A DNA stretch of 64,000 bases, taken from NCBI GenBank assembly GCA_040285825.1, contig JAUPSS010000002.1, forward strand, positions 1,240,001 to 1,304,000, in the 5' to 3' direction. This DNA comes from Eukaryota sp. TZLM1-RC (taxonomy: Eukaryota > Metamonada: BaSk clade). How positions within the stretch are numbered: position 1 is the stretch's first letter; each line of letters begins with the position of its first letter. Shown piece after piece: positions 54,744-64,000 of this stretch. Below the pieces are notes generated by a model that did no database searches, was not told where the DNA came from, and saw nothing but the letters and a program-made list of their open reading frames with translations. Both the position numbers and the translations under genes were made by a program.

Positions 54744-55139
54744 TGACTATACCAAATAGTGACTGACTGTTATATCGAAGTGAAGACCTTGGTTGACCTA
54801 TGATTCAAAGAGACAGGATATCAAAAATATCACTTTTCAAAAAGTTCATTTAAACAAATTTAGTTATTCGAATGAAAAACCAACAAAAAACTTAAAAGTC
54901 TGTAACTTTTTACGCCAGACCAATCAAAAGGAAGTGATTCGATTTTTTTGGAAAATGTTCGACTTCTTTGGTACATCACTGAATTTGAATTTTATTCCCG
55001 ATGTTTAAATACGTCTGAATGATCAAAATACTTATCCAGAAACAATTGAAGCTCTTTTTTAAGTGTTAACCAAAGCTGGTCTAAAGTTAGAAAAAAGAAT
55101 AACTAATATGGAAGAAGAAGCATTTTGGAATGGTTAATT

Positions 55140-55947
55140 TTCCAAACATTCACGAACCAGAAGGCTATATTGTTTTTTATTAGAAGTTTGCGGCCACTGT
55201 GGTGTTTCTGCTGGTGCTGCTTTTATTACTCAACTTGCACGAAATCTGTTATTGTGGCTAGAAGATGATGTTTGGAAACTCATTTGAAAATGCATTTAGA
55301 TGTATTTGCTTATATTGTTCATTCAGTTTTGAGGTGTGGGTTTGGACAATTTGCTACTTTACACCATACTTTCAATTGCAACACATTTGGAAATTTTCGT
55401 GATATCCTTCACAATCGATTGAGAGGTTCTTTTTGGTCGATGTGCAGTAATTCAGGTTTGAGTTCAGAAACTGAAGTAATGTTGAAGTCACGAATGCCCA
55501 GATGTTGTGACCAATGACACCATCGTTGTTGTTTCTTCGTTTAAAGATAATGTTGATTTATTAATTGATGCCAAGACAGTTGAGCCAACAAATAATACAA
55601 ACTGTTAATATCAAGATGTTGTCAAAATATTAGCTCAAAATGAATTAATCAAATACAATCACTATGATCCTTTAGTACTCAAAATGAACAAATTTCTACA
55701 ATTTAGAAGAAACACTGTGAGATTCAATGGTTTTGCAATTTTTCGAACTGCACGATTAGGATCTGAGGCAACCTTCCTGTTGGATGGATTTAATGATTTC
55801 TTCATTAAAAAAGCCCTTCAACGACCCAATCGAATTGTGTGCAGCCTGTACAAATTTCTTGTTAAAATGGTTGAGGCTGTTGAACTTCCTCTCGCTCAAA
55901 GAGTGTTTCACAATGTAGGTGAAGATTCCTCTCCTTTGACGAAGTAA
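55140..55947 (+). pseudogene. Degenerate LINE endonuclease region
   Basis: It reads a mutated finger (CGFGQFATLHHTFNC), then a frame with the PDVV...DAKTVEP endonuclease motif (about 55490-55590), then KYNHYDPLVLKMNKF and the C-terminal end. The order is as in families D and E but strongly diverged. Confidence 0.6.
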
Positions 55948-56343
55948 TTAGCTGATGTTCAAAGTGTTTTTCCTTCCCTAAAATATAATTATAAAACATT
56001 AGTGAATTTAGACAATCTATACTTACATCAACTAAAAATAATTTGGTCTCCCTCTCCCTTCAAATACATCACCAACCATTTTCTTGATGTCGATACTGGT
56101 GTGTGATTTCCAAAAAAGGGAATGTACCAAAACAAACGCTCAGATGAACAAAGAACCTTTTTAGGGTAGCTAAAAAGGGTGGTCAATGTCAAGGAAAATG
56201 GCATCTAACCACAGAAAACATGCGCCAAAATGTACCTTAGATGAGATGCTAAAAGTAGCTCTTGGTAAATAACTCTTTTAACTCTCGTTTATTAGTTTCG
56301 AATTCGAAATAATAATAATTGTTGTTCATCAACACTTTTCACC

Positions 56344-56913
56344 ATGCGTCTTGAACCTTGTTACTTTTGCTCTTCCACCATATATCCAGGTCATGGTTCT
56401 CAATTTGTCCGCAACGACGGAAAGATTTTCAGGTTTTGCCGTTCCAAATGCCGCCGTCTCTTCAAAATGAAGCGAAATCCCCGAAAGACTGCTTGGACCA
56501 AGGCCCATAGACGGGCTCATGGGAAGGAACTGGTTATGGACTCTACCTTTGAGTTTGAGCGTCAGCGAAATCGTCCTATCAAGTATAATAGGGAACTTAT
56601 GCGACAAACTATTACAGCCATGGAGAAGGTCAATCAAATCAGACTCAAACGTGAACAAGATCTCCACAAACAACGCATGCGCATCGCTGATCAGAAGAAA
56701 GTCCTTGGTCGGGAAAGAGCTCTCAAAAAGGAAGCCGAAAAGGAAGCTCGTCACCAACAAGATCTTGAAAGGTCTCGTGCAAGATTTCAACATGAACACG
56801 ATACTATGGACGTTCTCGACTCCATACAAATTGACACATCAGCTCCACTACCGTCTAGGTCCAATGTCTCTGAGTCTCAACCACAAAAAGTTCTCGAGGA
56901 GATTATGCTTTAG
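56344..56913 (+). CDS. RLP24: Ribosome biogenesis protein RLP24 (eL24-like)
   Basis: 189 residues from [18 protein letters not shown]. The zinc ribbon CYFC...CRSKC (residues 6-36), the basic [17 protein letters not shown] segment and the [16 protein letters not shown] block are those of RLP24/RSL24D1 rather than ribosomal eL24. It accompanies pre-60S particles from nucleolus to cytoplasm and is exchanged for eL24. The C-terminal 90 residues form a Lys/Glu/Arg coiled coil, consistent with binding of the AAA ATPase Drg1 in yeast. The ATG follows a short A/C-rich leader. No intron. The stop is TAG. Confidence 0.95.
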   Translation: MRLEPCYFCSSTIYPGHGSQFVRNDGKIFRFCRSKCRRLFKMKRNPRKTAWTKAHRRAHGKELVMDSTFEFERQRNRPIKYNRELMRQTITAMEKVNQIRLKREQDLHKQRMRIADQKKVLGRERALKKEAEKEARHQQDLERSRARFQHEHDTMDVLDSIQIDTSAPLPSRSNVSESQPQKVLEEIML

Positions 56914-57804
56914 TTTCATTAGTTTTTAGTTTTATTTGTTGTTTTCACTTTAATTTTTTGTTGTAGTAATCTTAGTATACACTTTATTTTTCACTTTTTA
57001 TTACAATTTTTAGTCCATTTAGACGGTTTTGAAGGTAAGTATTTAATGTTCAATTCAACCTCTAAAAAATTCAGCAGTGTTTTCAACTTGACGCTTTTTG
57101 TTTCAGTTGTGTCAAGTATTGAGTTGCAAACTGTGTGTTTGGAACTTGTATCTTGGTAGGATTGGTAGCAGTAAACACAGATAATGTTGATTGTGGATTA
57201 GAGTTGGGTGTTTTTGAATGTGTTTCCAGCCAAAAAAACAACCTGTACTAACCGAAAGCTCAAAGTACCATGAAAAGAAGAGACTTTTATTGGCATTGGA
57301 CTGAATGAAAACAAATAGTATCGAATTTCACTGCTGTTGATCTCTTTGACACATCATGGACTAGTGAATTACTGAAATCAGATTTTCATCTTAGAGAAAC
57401 GGTGGAACATCTCAATTTGAGAAGTATAACAGTTTGATACAGTGTTGAATTTAGGTAGATGTGGTTTAACAATTTTTCAACCATTTGTTATTTCTTATGT
57501 TAGTTTTGAATCAAATTCAAAATATTGTCAAGAATTTTGATAACTTTCAACAAGATCTTAAGCAGAAAAAATAGACTTATATTTGCAGTAATAACTAAAT
57601 AGATTCATAATATTTTAAGAATACTTTATAATAGAAATCTATTGTTCAGCCCAGGCATCGGAAAGAATTAATTAGGATAAGATTTTGCGTTTCCAAAAGT
57701 CAAGAAAAAGAAATAATCTTATTTATTTTGTATTTTCAATGAGAAACGTTTTCACCAACATTTATCTATTCATTTAAAAAAATATGAAAACATAAAATAC
57801 ACAA
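56914..57804. other. No gene recognised
   Basis: AT-rich 3' flank of RLP24 with no frame of note, up to the LINE tail at 57805. Confidence 0.4.
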
Positions 57805-58960
57805 CTAAAACTCCACATCCTCAAAAGCTGCATCTCCTACATCAAAACAATTAATTACTAAATATTCAGAAAATTTACCAAAAGAAGGAAGTGAATCAGA
57901 AATTAATTTCACCATTTCTTTTTCAATAGAAGATACAAGCCTGTTTTACCAGTAAACACGATTGAAAATTGGTCCAATTCATTCCTTTACAACTACAACA
58001 AAATCCTCAAGGAAAGCCATAGCAGCCTTTCCTAGAGATCCAAGCAAAGAAAAAACAAATGGACATAAATTACATTGGGCATGAGAATTTTCATTAACTG
58101 AGGAAATGGGTTTCGCATATTTCGCAATTTTATGTTTTTCGCCAGCAAGAAGAGGATTATTTACATCTGAGTTAATGAAATGTTCGTTAGAAGAATTACA
58201 AGGGTAAATGGACATGGCGTCTAAAAAAGTAAAACTACCATTTAAACCGGAAACAACTAGATCACCTCTTGTCAGACCCATAAAAGCTCTGTTGTGACGC
58301 GTACTATCAATATTGGGATCATCAAGAATTAATTTTGATAACAACGGCTCTGAAAAGGAATCTACTCGATATGATTTGCACATTACATAAATTTGGTCCC
58401 TGACATAATTATGCACTTAATTTCTAAATGTAATGAAATGTTTACAGTTCAAAAGATGAGTAAACAAAAGAGGTTTACCACATTTACATGTTAAATGATT
58501 GGGCAAATTGTTTGGCCATAGAAAACAACGAAAACGCGTGTTTAAAAGCCATTCATTGTTTTTTTAACAGAAGTCTATAAACAGAGGGAATTTGCGTTAC
58601 TAAAGCAGCAGCAGAACTATCACAAATGTCCTTTAAAAAATTTCCGAAAGCGGGATTTTGAGTCTTGCCCAAGCCAAATCTTACTTCATAAACCAAGCTT
58701 TCATATAATTTAACCAGCTGGTGCTTTTTCAGGCAAAAACGTAAATTTGGGAGTGATCGGTTGGGAATTTTTTGAACATTTTGAGGAAAACACTGAATCC
58801 AGATATCACTGGGCAAATTATCTAATTCAAATTGAAAGCTGATTTAAATAAAAATTTGATTCACCATGGATCAGATGAACATCATAAGGGAACCTTTGGA
58901 GAAATTCGAAAATATAATTTCTTCCACCTCCGAAAAAAGCTGCATTAAAAAAAACTGCAT
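57805..58960 (-). pseudogene. LINE family E-like copy: post-RT region to 3' end
   Basis: On the minus strand: AAFFGGGRNYIFEF (about 58955), WIQCFPQNVQKIPNRSL, FGLGKTQNPAF, the finger CKCGKPLLFTHLLNC (about 58490), the endonuclease TRGDLVVSGLNGSFTFLDAM (about 58265-58205), a K-x-x-K-Y-type stretch and an end at FEDVEF (57808). Collinear with 61100-62239, with several frameshifts. Confidence 0.8.
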
Positions 58961-59213
58961 ATCATAAGAAAGCTATATTTTATTTTATCTTATTTCAGAT
59001 AACAGAAAACCAAAGATCAAAAAATAGTCATCTAATACACAATCAACATTCCTTTTAGACAAAAACTGACTGAGTTACGTCTATAACAAGGTCGGGTACG
59101 GGAAATTCCTTGAAACAGTAACCTTAAATTCGATCAAAAAATTCAAAAATTATTGTTGAATTAATATTTTGATTCAAAAGTCTGAAAAAGGGCCAAAAAA
59201 TAGATAAACTTAA

Positions 59214-59546
59214 AAATATAATATAATATAATATAATATAATATAATATAATATAATATAATATAATATAATATAATATAATATAATATAATATAATATA
59301 ATATAATATAATATAATATAATATAATATAATATAATATAATATAATATAATATAATATAATATAATATAATATAATATAATATAATATAATATAATATA
59401 ATATAATATAATATAATATAATATAATATAATATAATATAATATAATATAATATAATATAATATAATATAATATAATATAATATAATATAATATAATATA
59501 ATATAATATAATATTATATAATATAATATAATATAATATAATATTA
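59214..59546. repeat. (AATAT)n microsatellite, about 330 bp
   Basis: Around 66 nearly perfect pentamer units with one ATT-shifted interruption near 59512. On the minus strand it directly follows the 3' end of LINE D (TGCAAATTCAATAAATATAATA), suggesting growth from that tail. Confidence 0.95.
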
Positions 59547-59744
59547 TATTTATTGAATTTGCACACTTAATTAAATTAACTCATAACTAATGGGACGACT
59601 ATCATTGAACCAAGATTTCCTCTACAAAATCTTGATCTGCTTGCTGTCTAGCTAAAGCTTCTCTTATTCGATTGAAAAACCGAGGTAATCTATTAATAAT
59701 GGCAAATTGAATCCGTGAACGCCATAAAAAAATAACAAATCTTT

Positions 59745-60906
59745 TCATTGTTTTTCTTGCACCATTTTTTGGAAGTCATTCAAAAAAGTTTCTGCTTCAA
59801 CTGATAATCTTCTATTTATCGAAAATGGGAAAGCAATAAAAACCAGCTGTGTATTTCTATCGACATTAGCCTCTTCAATATCTTTATCATATTTTCTATG
59901 TTTCTCTTTTGCTTTAAAATCCAGAGCAGCCACAGGATTAAGTTTTTTTCTGTGAACCAAAGTATCATTTGCAACATTACATGAGACAAAGTCAACAATA
60001 GCTTCAGCATTATCAATCCAATCACAGTATACATCACCTCTATCATCAGAACCAAAATTATTCAGAGAAAATGTTTCCTTCAGCAGGGGCTCTTTGATAC
60101 ACGATATTCTTGCAGTTTGTGCCATATAGAAAACAGTGTCTCTAACAGCATCATGTAATGAAGAACGATAAGTTATCAATTTAGAGCAATTCAGAGCATG
60201 GTGCAAAGTGAGTTGAGGTGAATTCGAACAAATACATTTTTCTTTTGATAATAATTGATTAATGGGGATATTCAAATATAATCTCATTTTTGTTACAAAT
60301 GCTTCATTAGTGGCACACAATCAAAATCTTCGTGGTACAATGGTTACAAACAGTGAAGAATCTGATGACTGGTTTTCACAAACACCCTTTTCCAATAACA
60401 AGGAGTGAAGATCTTGATTTAAAATAGCCGAGCTGCAGATATTATTATAAAGATCATTTTCATACATTCCAGTCAATCGTTTCTGTAATGTTCGAAGAGT
60501 GTACTTCAAATTTAAAACATTCTTTTCTGGAATATTGCCATTGAATGATTGGGGAAAGCATCGAACCCATTTTTTTGCATCAATTTTTGAAATTTCTTCA
60601 TTTAATGCAAAAACAGTGTAACTTTGCGTTGTCATCAATAAATCTTCCCAATCTGAAAATCTTTCGGAAAACTCAAAGATTGCATTTCTGCATCCACCAA
60701 CAAAAGCACACGAGGTGAGAATAGAAGCCATCGTCCACCCTAAACTGCCATAATGTGGACTAAGGTAAGCATGATCTGGACTTTGGAACATTTTACATCC
60801 CAGTAATTGAGACAGAACTTTTGCACGTAATTCATTACACTTCTGGGCTAAAGGCCTTGTGATAAAAGGATTTGTAGATCGAAATATATGATTAAAATTG
60901 GAACTA
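59745..60906 (-). pseudogene. LINE D: post-RT, CCHC finger and restriction-like endonuclease
   Basis: One frame from about 60906 to 59745 with a single in-frame TGA at about 60321. Motifs in order are FNHIFRSTN, AYLSPHYGSLGW, CFPQSFNGNIPEKN, the finger CICSNSPQ...HHALNC (about 60240-60190), the endonuclease DRGDVYCDWIDNAEAIVDFV (about 60045-59985) and KAKEKHRKYDK. The endonuclease would nick target DNA to prime reverse transcription. Confidence 0.87.
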
Positions 60907-62272
60907 AAACACAGTCTTATAATGGTAAATTTGATGTGTTTTTGTATATGAGATCTTGTGCTCCTTCCATAGCATTAGATTTTTGTCGTTCATTCAATTC
61001 ATTGAGAACAGAATTTTTTGCTGATTTATTGGATGTAGAACCAGGAATGTTGAAAAGTCACTTATTTTCTTCAGCAAATTTGGGGGGTATTGGATTTACT
61101 AAATCTTCAATTTTGTGTCAATCAGCATTCTTGGGTGGTGGCAAAAATTTTATTTATGAATTTTCTCGTAGATTTCCTGATGATTCTCATCTGTTAGTCC
61201 CCAATTGTAGTCCCTATTTGTATGAGTTATCTTGCGAACTTGAAAAATTACCGCCACAAATTTGGACCAAATGTTTTCCTCAATCAATTCAAGAAATTCC
61301 AAACCGATCTCTATTTAATTTACAGTTTTGCTGTAAAAAGCTTCAACAAAATTGTCAAAGATTTTTGAAAGCTTGGATTTTGATGTTAGACTTGGCTTGG
61401 CCAAGAAAAAGAATCCCGCTTTTGCAAATCTTTTACAAGATATGTGTGACAGTACTTCTTCTGCCTTAGTAACAACAATTCCACAAGTTTATGGTACTCT
61501 CTTATCCGATTCTGCTTGGACTCTGAATATGAGATTTCGTTCCTTTATCTGGCCTGATAATTTACCTCATAATTTAATTTGTAAATGTTCTCGAGAAATT
61601 ACAACTACTCATTTGTTAAATTGTAAACATTTTATTACTTTTAGAAGCAAGGTTCATGATGCTGTCAGAGACCAGTTATATTGTATGTGTAAATCTCATA
61701 GAATTGAATCCTTCTTGGAACCTCTGTTGTCAAATCTGTTTGATGCTGAAAATGATTTTCATAAGAATAATAGAGGTGATGTCATATTACCTGGATTAGA
61801 TGGCAGCTTCATTTTATTGGATGTAATGTCTGTTGATCCTTGTAATGCCTCAAATGAAAGGCTTGTTAATTCTGAAATTCATAATCCCCTTTCAAATGCT
61901 GAAAATTTTAAATTCAAAAAAATACAATGAACCTTTGTCCAAATTGGCTAAGTCTACAGCATGCAAAAATACAATTTGTATCCATTTGTATTTTCCCTTT
62001 TGGTTCACTTGCACCAACTGCTTTACGTTTTTTTGGATGATTTTGAAATGATTGTAAAAAGAAGAACTGGCAGAAATTTCAACAGATTGTTTTGGCAAAA
62101 TAGAATTGTGTTTTCTATTTTTAAGGGGATGTTGAAGATGGTTTCTGATGCTTTGCTTTCTCTTGGATCTCACTATGAGAGAGTTGCATCTAGTGTTTTT
62201 GTTTTGGGAGAGATGGATTTTTTAGATGTTGATTTATAGGTTTAGAATAAAATTATATTTAAAAAAAAAAGT
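60906..62272 (+). mobile_element. 5'-truncated LINE family E insertion
   Basis: It starts after the RT region. Frames are 60906-61469, 61352-61930 (one frameshift near 61345) and 61961-62239. Motifs are AFLGGGKNFIYEF, CFPQSIQEIPNRSL, the finger CKCSREITTTHLLNC (about 61580-61625), the endonuclease RGDVILPGLDGSFILLDVM (about 61770-61830) and an end at FLDVDL (62239). A 10-A tail lies at 62262-62271. No clear target-site duplication was found. Confidence 0.85.
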
Positions 62273-63682
62273 TTTTGTATATCTAAATTCATCATTCGGT
62301 CAATTTTGTCAGAAATTGAGTTCAACTTTTCAAACAATTTTTTGGTATTTTCATCATTATTTCCTAAAAACGAACCCAAATGACGAATAGCATCAATTGA
62401 ATATAATTTGGCTTGAATTTCAATACCATCAACTATTGTGGAAACTGGAGAATTCGATAACAAAACACATTTAAGTAAATTAAGTCGGAGATCACTTTTG
62501 GTAAATAATTCTTTGAAACATACAGTTGCTTGTTTCACAATATTTAAATCTCCAATAAGCACAACATCATCCATATATGTAATCATTTTTAGTGAAGGAA
62601 ACATCTCTTGAATTTGCAATAAAATAGGATGAATGGCCAAACAAAACAAAAGAGGTCCTAACGGAACTCCTTGCTTAACACCACTTGATGAACTCAAAAT
62701 GCTATCACCAAAATGTAAATTAGAACATGTGCTATATGTTGATTGAAAATACGGCATTAATTCTGGCATACATTGCAATAGAGCACCATAGATACTGCGA
62801 CGACTGAGTGAATTGAATGCATTACTAAAATCCAATGACATACAAACATTGGATTCATTTTGGCGAAATAATACATCAGTAGCAAATATCGCTGAAGAGA
62901 CTCCATCAGTGGTATTAATTCCATATCGAAAGGGTAATAAAATCTTTTTTGCTTTCTCATTGAACCTGCTCAAGCAACACGCAGAAAAAATATTTTGTAA
63001 GCTCTCAGAGACTGCAATAGGTCGAACATCCATTTTTGAATTTTTGACAAGTGCAGTCAAACGAGAACTTCTTAATTCTTCTGGATATTTGAGTTGACCA
63101 TTCAATATTTTGTTGAAAAATTTGGTTAATAAACCAAGACAATCCTCTGAAGAAATAATTGCGGCTTTTACATGATCGATAGTAATACCAGAAAGTCCGG
63201 CAGACTTACCGCGTGGTCTTTTCTTTATCACCGAAAATACTTCTGATGCCATTAATGGAAAATTTTCCCAGTAAGTCCCGTAAAAATTGTGATCCATTAT
63301 AGGGTCTTCCAAAGGATGAAGTATTAAGTTTATCTACTGTATTTTCATTGTTGGGTGCTTTAACTCCAGGACTTAAAACTGACAAAGCCTTGGACCATTT
63401 GTTGTCAAAGCATTTGTCTTCAAAAATTTTACTTAATTTCTCAGATGACTGTTTTCTCGGTGCTATATTAGTTAAATCTTCGGCATTATTTACGAAATTT
63501 TGTTCAAAAGGAGGACAAAAAGAACCAAAAAATGCCCAAAGAATATTGATAGCATACTTTCCTTTACATAATTGATCCAAAAATCTTTTAAAAACGAAAG
63601 CAAATTCCTTGCATTTTGACGCATGAATATCTTGAGGTATTTTTATGGGAGGATGGTAGTTATCAACTATGCGTCGTTTCAA
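62273..63682 (-). pseudogene. LINE D: reverse transcriptase
   Basis: Frames 63682-63206 and 63312-62273 overlap through one frameshift near 63250. RT motifs seen are GKSAGLSGITIDHV, RPIAVSE, SLDFSNAFNSLSRR, GVKQGVPLGPLLFCL and the catalytic YMDDVVLIG (about 62580-62560), then the thumb. This is the only nearly complete non-LTR RT in the window. It ends abruptly at the LINE E poly-A. Confidence 0.88.
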
Positions 63683-63719
63683 GCATCGATGTCCAAGTGA
63701 TGTCCAAGCTGTATAAGAT

Positions 63720-64000
63720 TAAATTTTATTTTCTACGAAGAATCAAATCAAAACAAAACAAACTACAACACATAAGAAACAAAATTCTCCACGCCAACTC
63801 TTGATGAATCCTTTTACCGCTTGGACAACATTAAACTCAAGTACTTGGGAACACTTCTGTACAAAGCGAAAATGATACGATTCTTCCATAAATTCCCTGC
63901 AAAATTCTTACCACTTGAACGACATAAATTACCAAAATCATTGATAAAATTCAAGGCAGACTGTCCAATGTTGCCAAAAATCGAAAAGGCAAAAGGAACA
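63720..64000 (-). pseudogene. LINE C-terminal end, second copy of the 34586-34870 tail
   Basis: On the minus strand it reads FVPFAFSIFGNIGQ... from the window edge down to the C-terminus near 63804, then a 3' UTR shared with 34839-34865. About 95% identical to the tail inside the TIR insert. It continues beyond the window. Confidence 0.75.

Larger units (their letters stand above)
59550..63690 (-). mobile_element. Longest LINE family D copy, split by a LINE E insertion
   Basis: The minus strand carries the RT (63682 to 62273), is interrupted by a plus-strand element (about 60906-62272) and resumes with the post-RT, zinc-finger and endonuclease regions to the 3' end near 59560. The 29278 copy supports the join, because it is continuous across the post-RT region starting at the same place. 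The C-terminal CCHC finger plus RGD...D endonuclease places it with early-branching non-LTR elements that use a restriction-like endonuclease (R2/CRE-like). Confidence 0.85.

Noticed and set aside
59210-59566. 118-codon minus-strand frame of repeated IILYY
   Set aside because: A translation of the (AATAT)n microsatellite; a stop-free pentamer gives open frames by itself.
60880-62300. Target-site duplication of the LINE E insertion
   Set aside because: Sequences next to the 5' truncation point and after the A-tail do not match; the exact 5' edge is uncertain.
1-64000. tRNA, rRNA and snRNA genes
   Set aside because: None recognised by eye; this is not a proof of absence, and a covariance-model scan would decide.

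Overview
The window is nuclear DNA from a unicellular eukaryote. It holds compact, AT-rich genes with very short GT-AG introns (29, 30, 48, 65, 75 and 95 bp), embedded in a large amount of decayed retrotransposon DNA. Recognisable cellular genes are uS9/RPS16, ADF/cofilin, RLP24, a CNOT2-type NOT-box protein, a DHHC-family palmitoyltransferase, an IQCH-like protein, an LRR protein and a small FG-nucleoporin-like protein. The IQCH-like gene hints at a lineage with a flagellum. RPS16 and cofilin end in TAA, RLP24 in TAG and the IQCH-like gene in TGA, so the code appears standard. I cannot place the lineage further.

Layout. 1-13243: a head-to-tail array of a Ty3/gypsy element (family A, period about 4.84 kb) in which neighbouring copies share single 189-bp LTRs. 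13.2-17.4 kb: a MITE-like element, then host genes in divergent and convergent pairs (palmitoyltransferase, cofilin, an unknown gene, RPS16). 17.8-33.6 kb: nested retroelements. A 6.55-kb family A copy (19424-25970) sits inside the integrase gene of a second gypsy family (B). A third gypsy family (C) lies at 30.0-33.5 kb, with non-LTR (LINE) fragments in between. 33.7-38.5 kb: LINE debris, a 966-bp TIR-bounded insert inside a LINE, and the FG-protein gene. 39.1-41.9 kb: the IQCH-like gene. 42.3-49.3 kb: the most unusual part. It has a Fanzor-like (eukaryotic TnpB relative) RuvC nuclease pseudogene next to a family-B DNA polymerase exonuclease-domain ORF carrying an in-frame 96-bp repeat, and two more Fanzor C-terminal fragments that bracket a convergent pair of host genes. 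50.3-64 kb: LINE remnants around the LRR gene and RLP24, a long (AATAT)n tract, and a LINE with its reverse transcriptase preserved, itself split by a second LINE in the opposite orientation.

The retroelements fall into Ty3/gypsy families A, B and C and at least two non-LTR lineages, D and E. D and E carry a C-terminal CCHC finger followed by a restriction-like endonuclease signature. Almost every element is broken. Host genes are compact; one convergent pair is only 12 bp apart.
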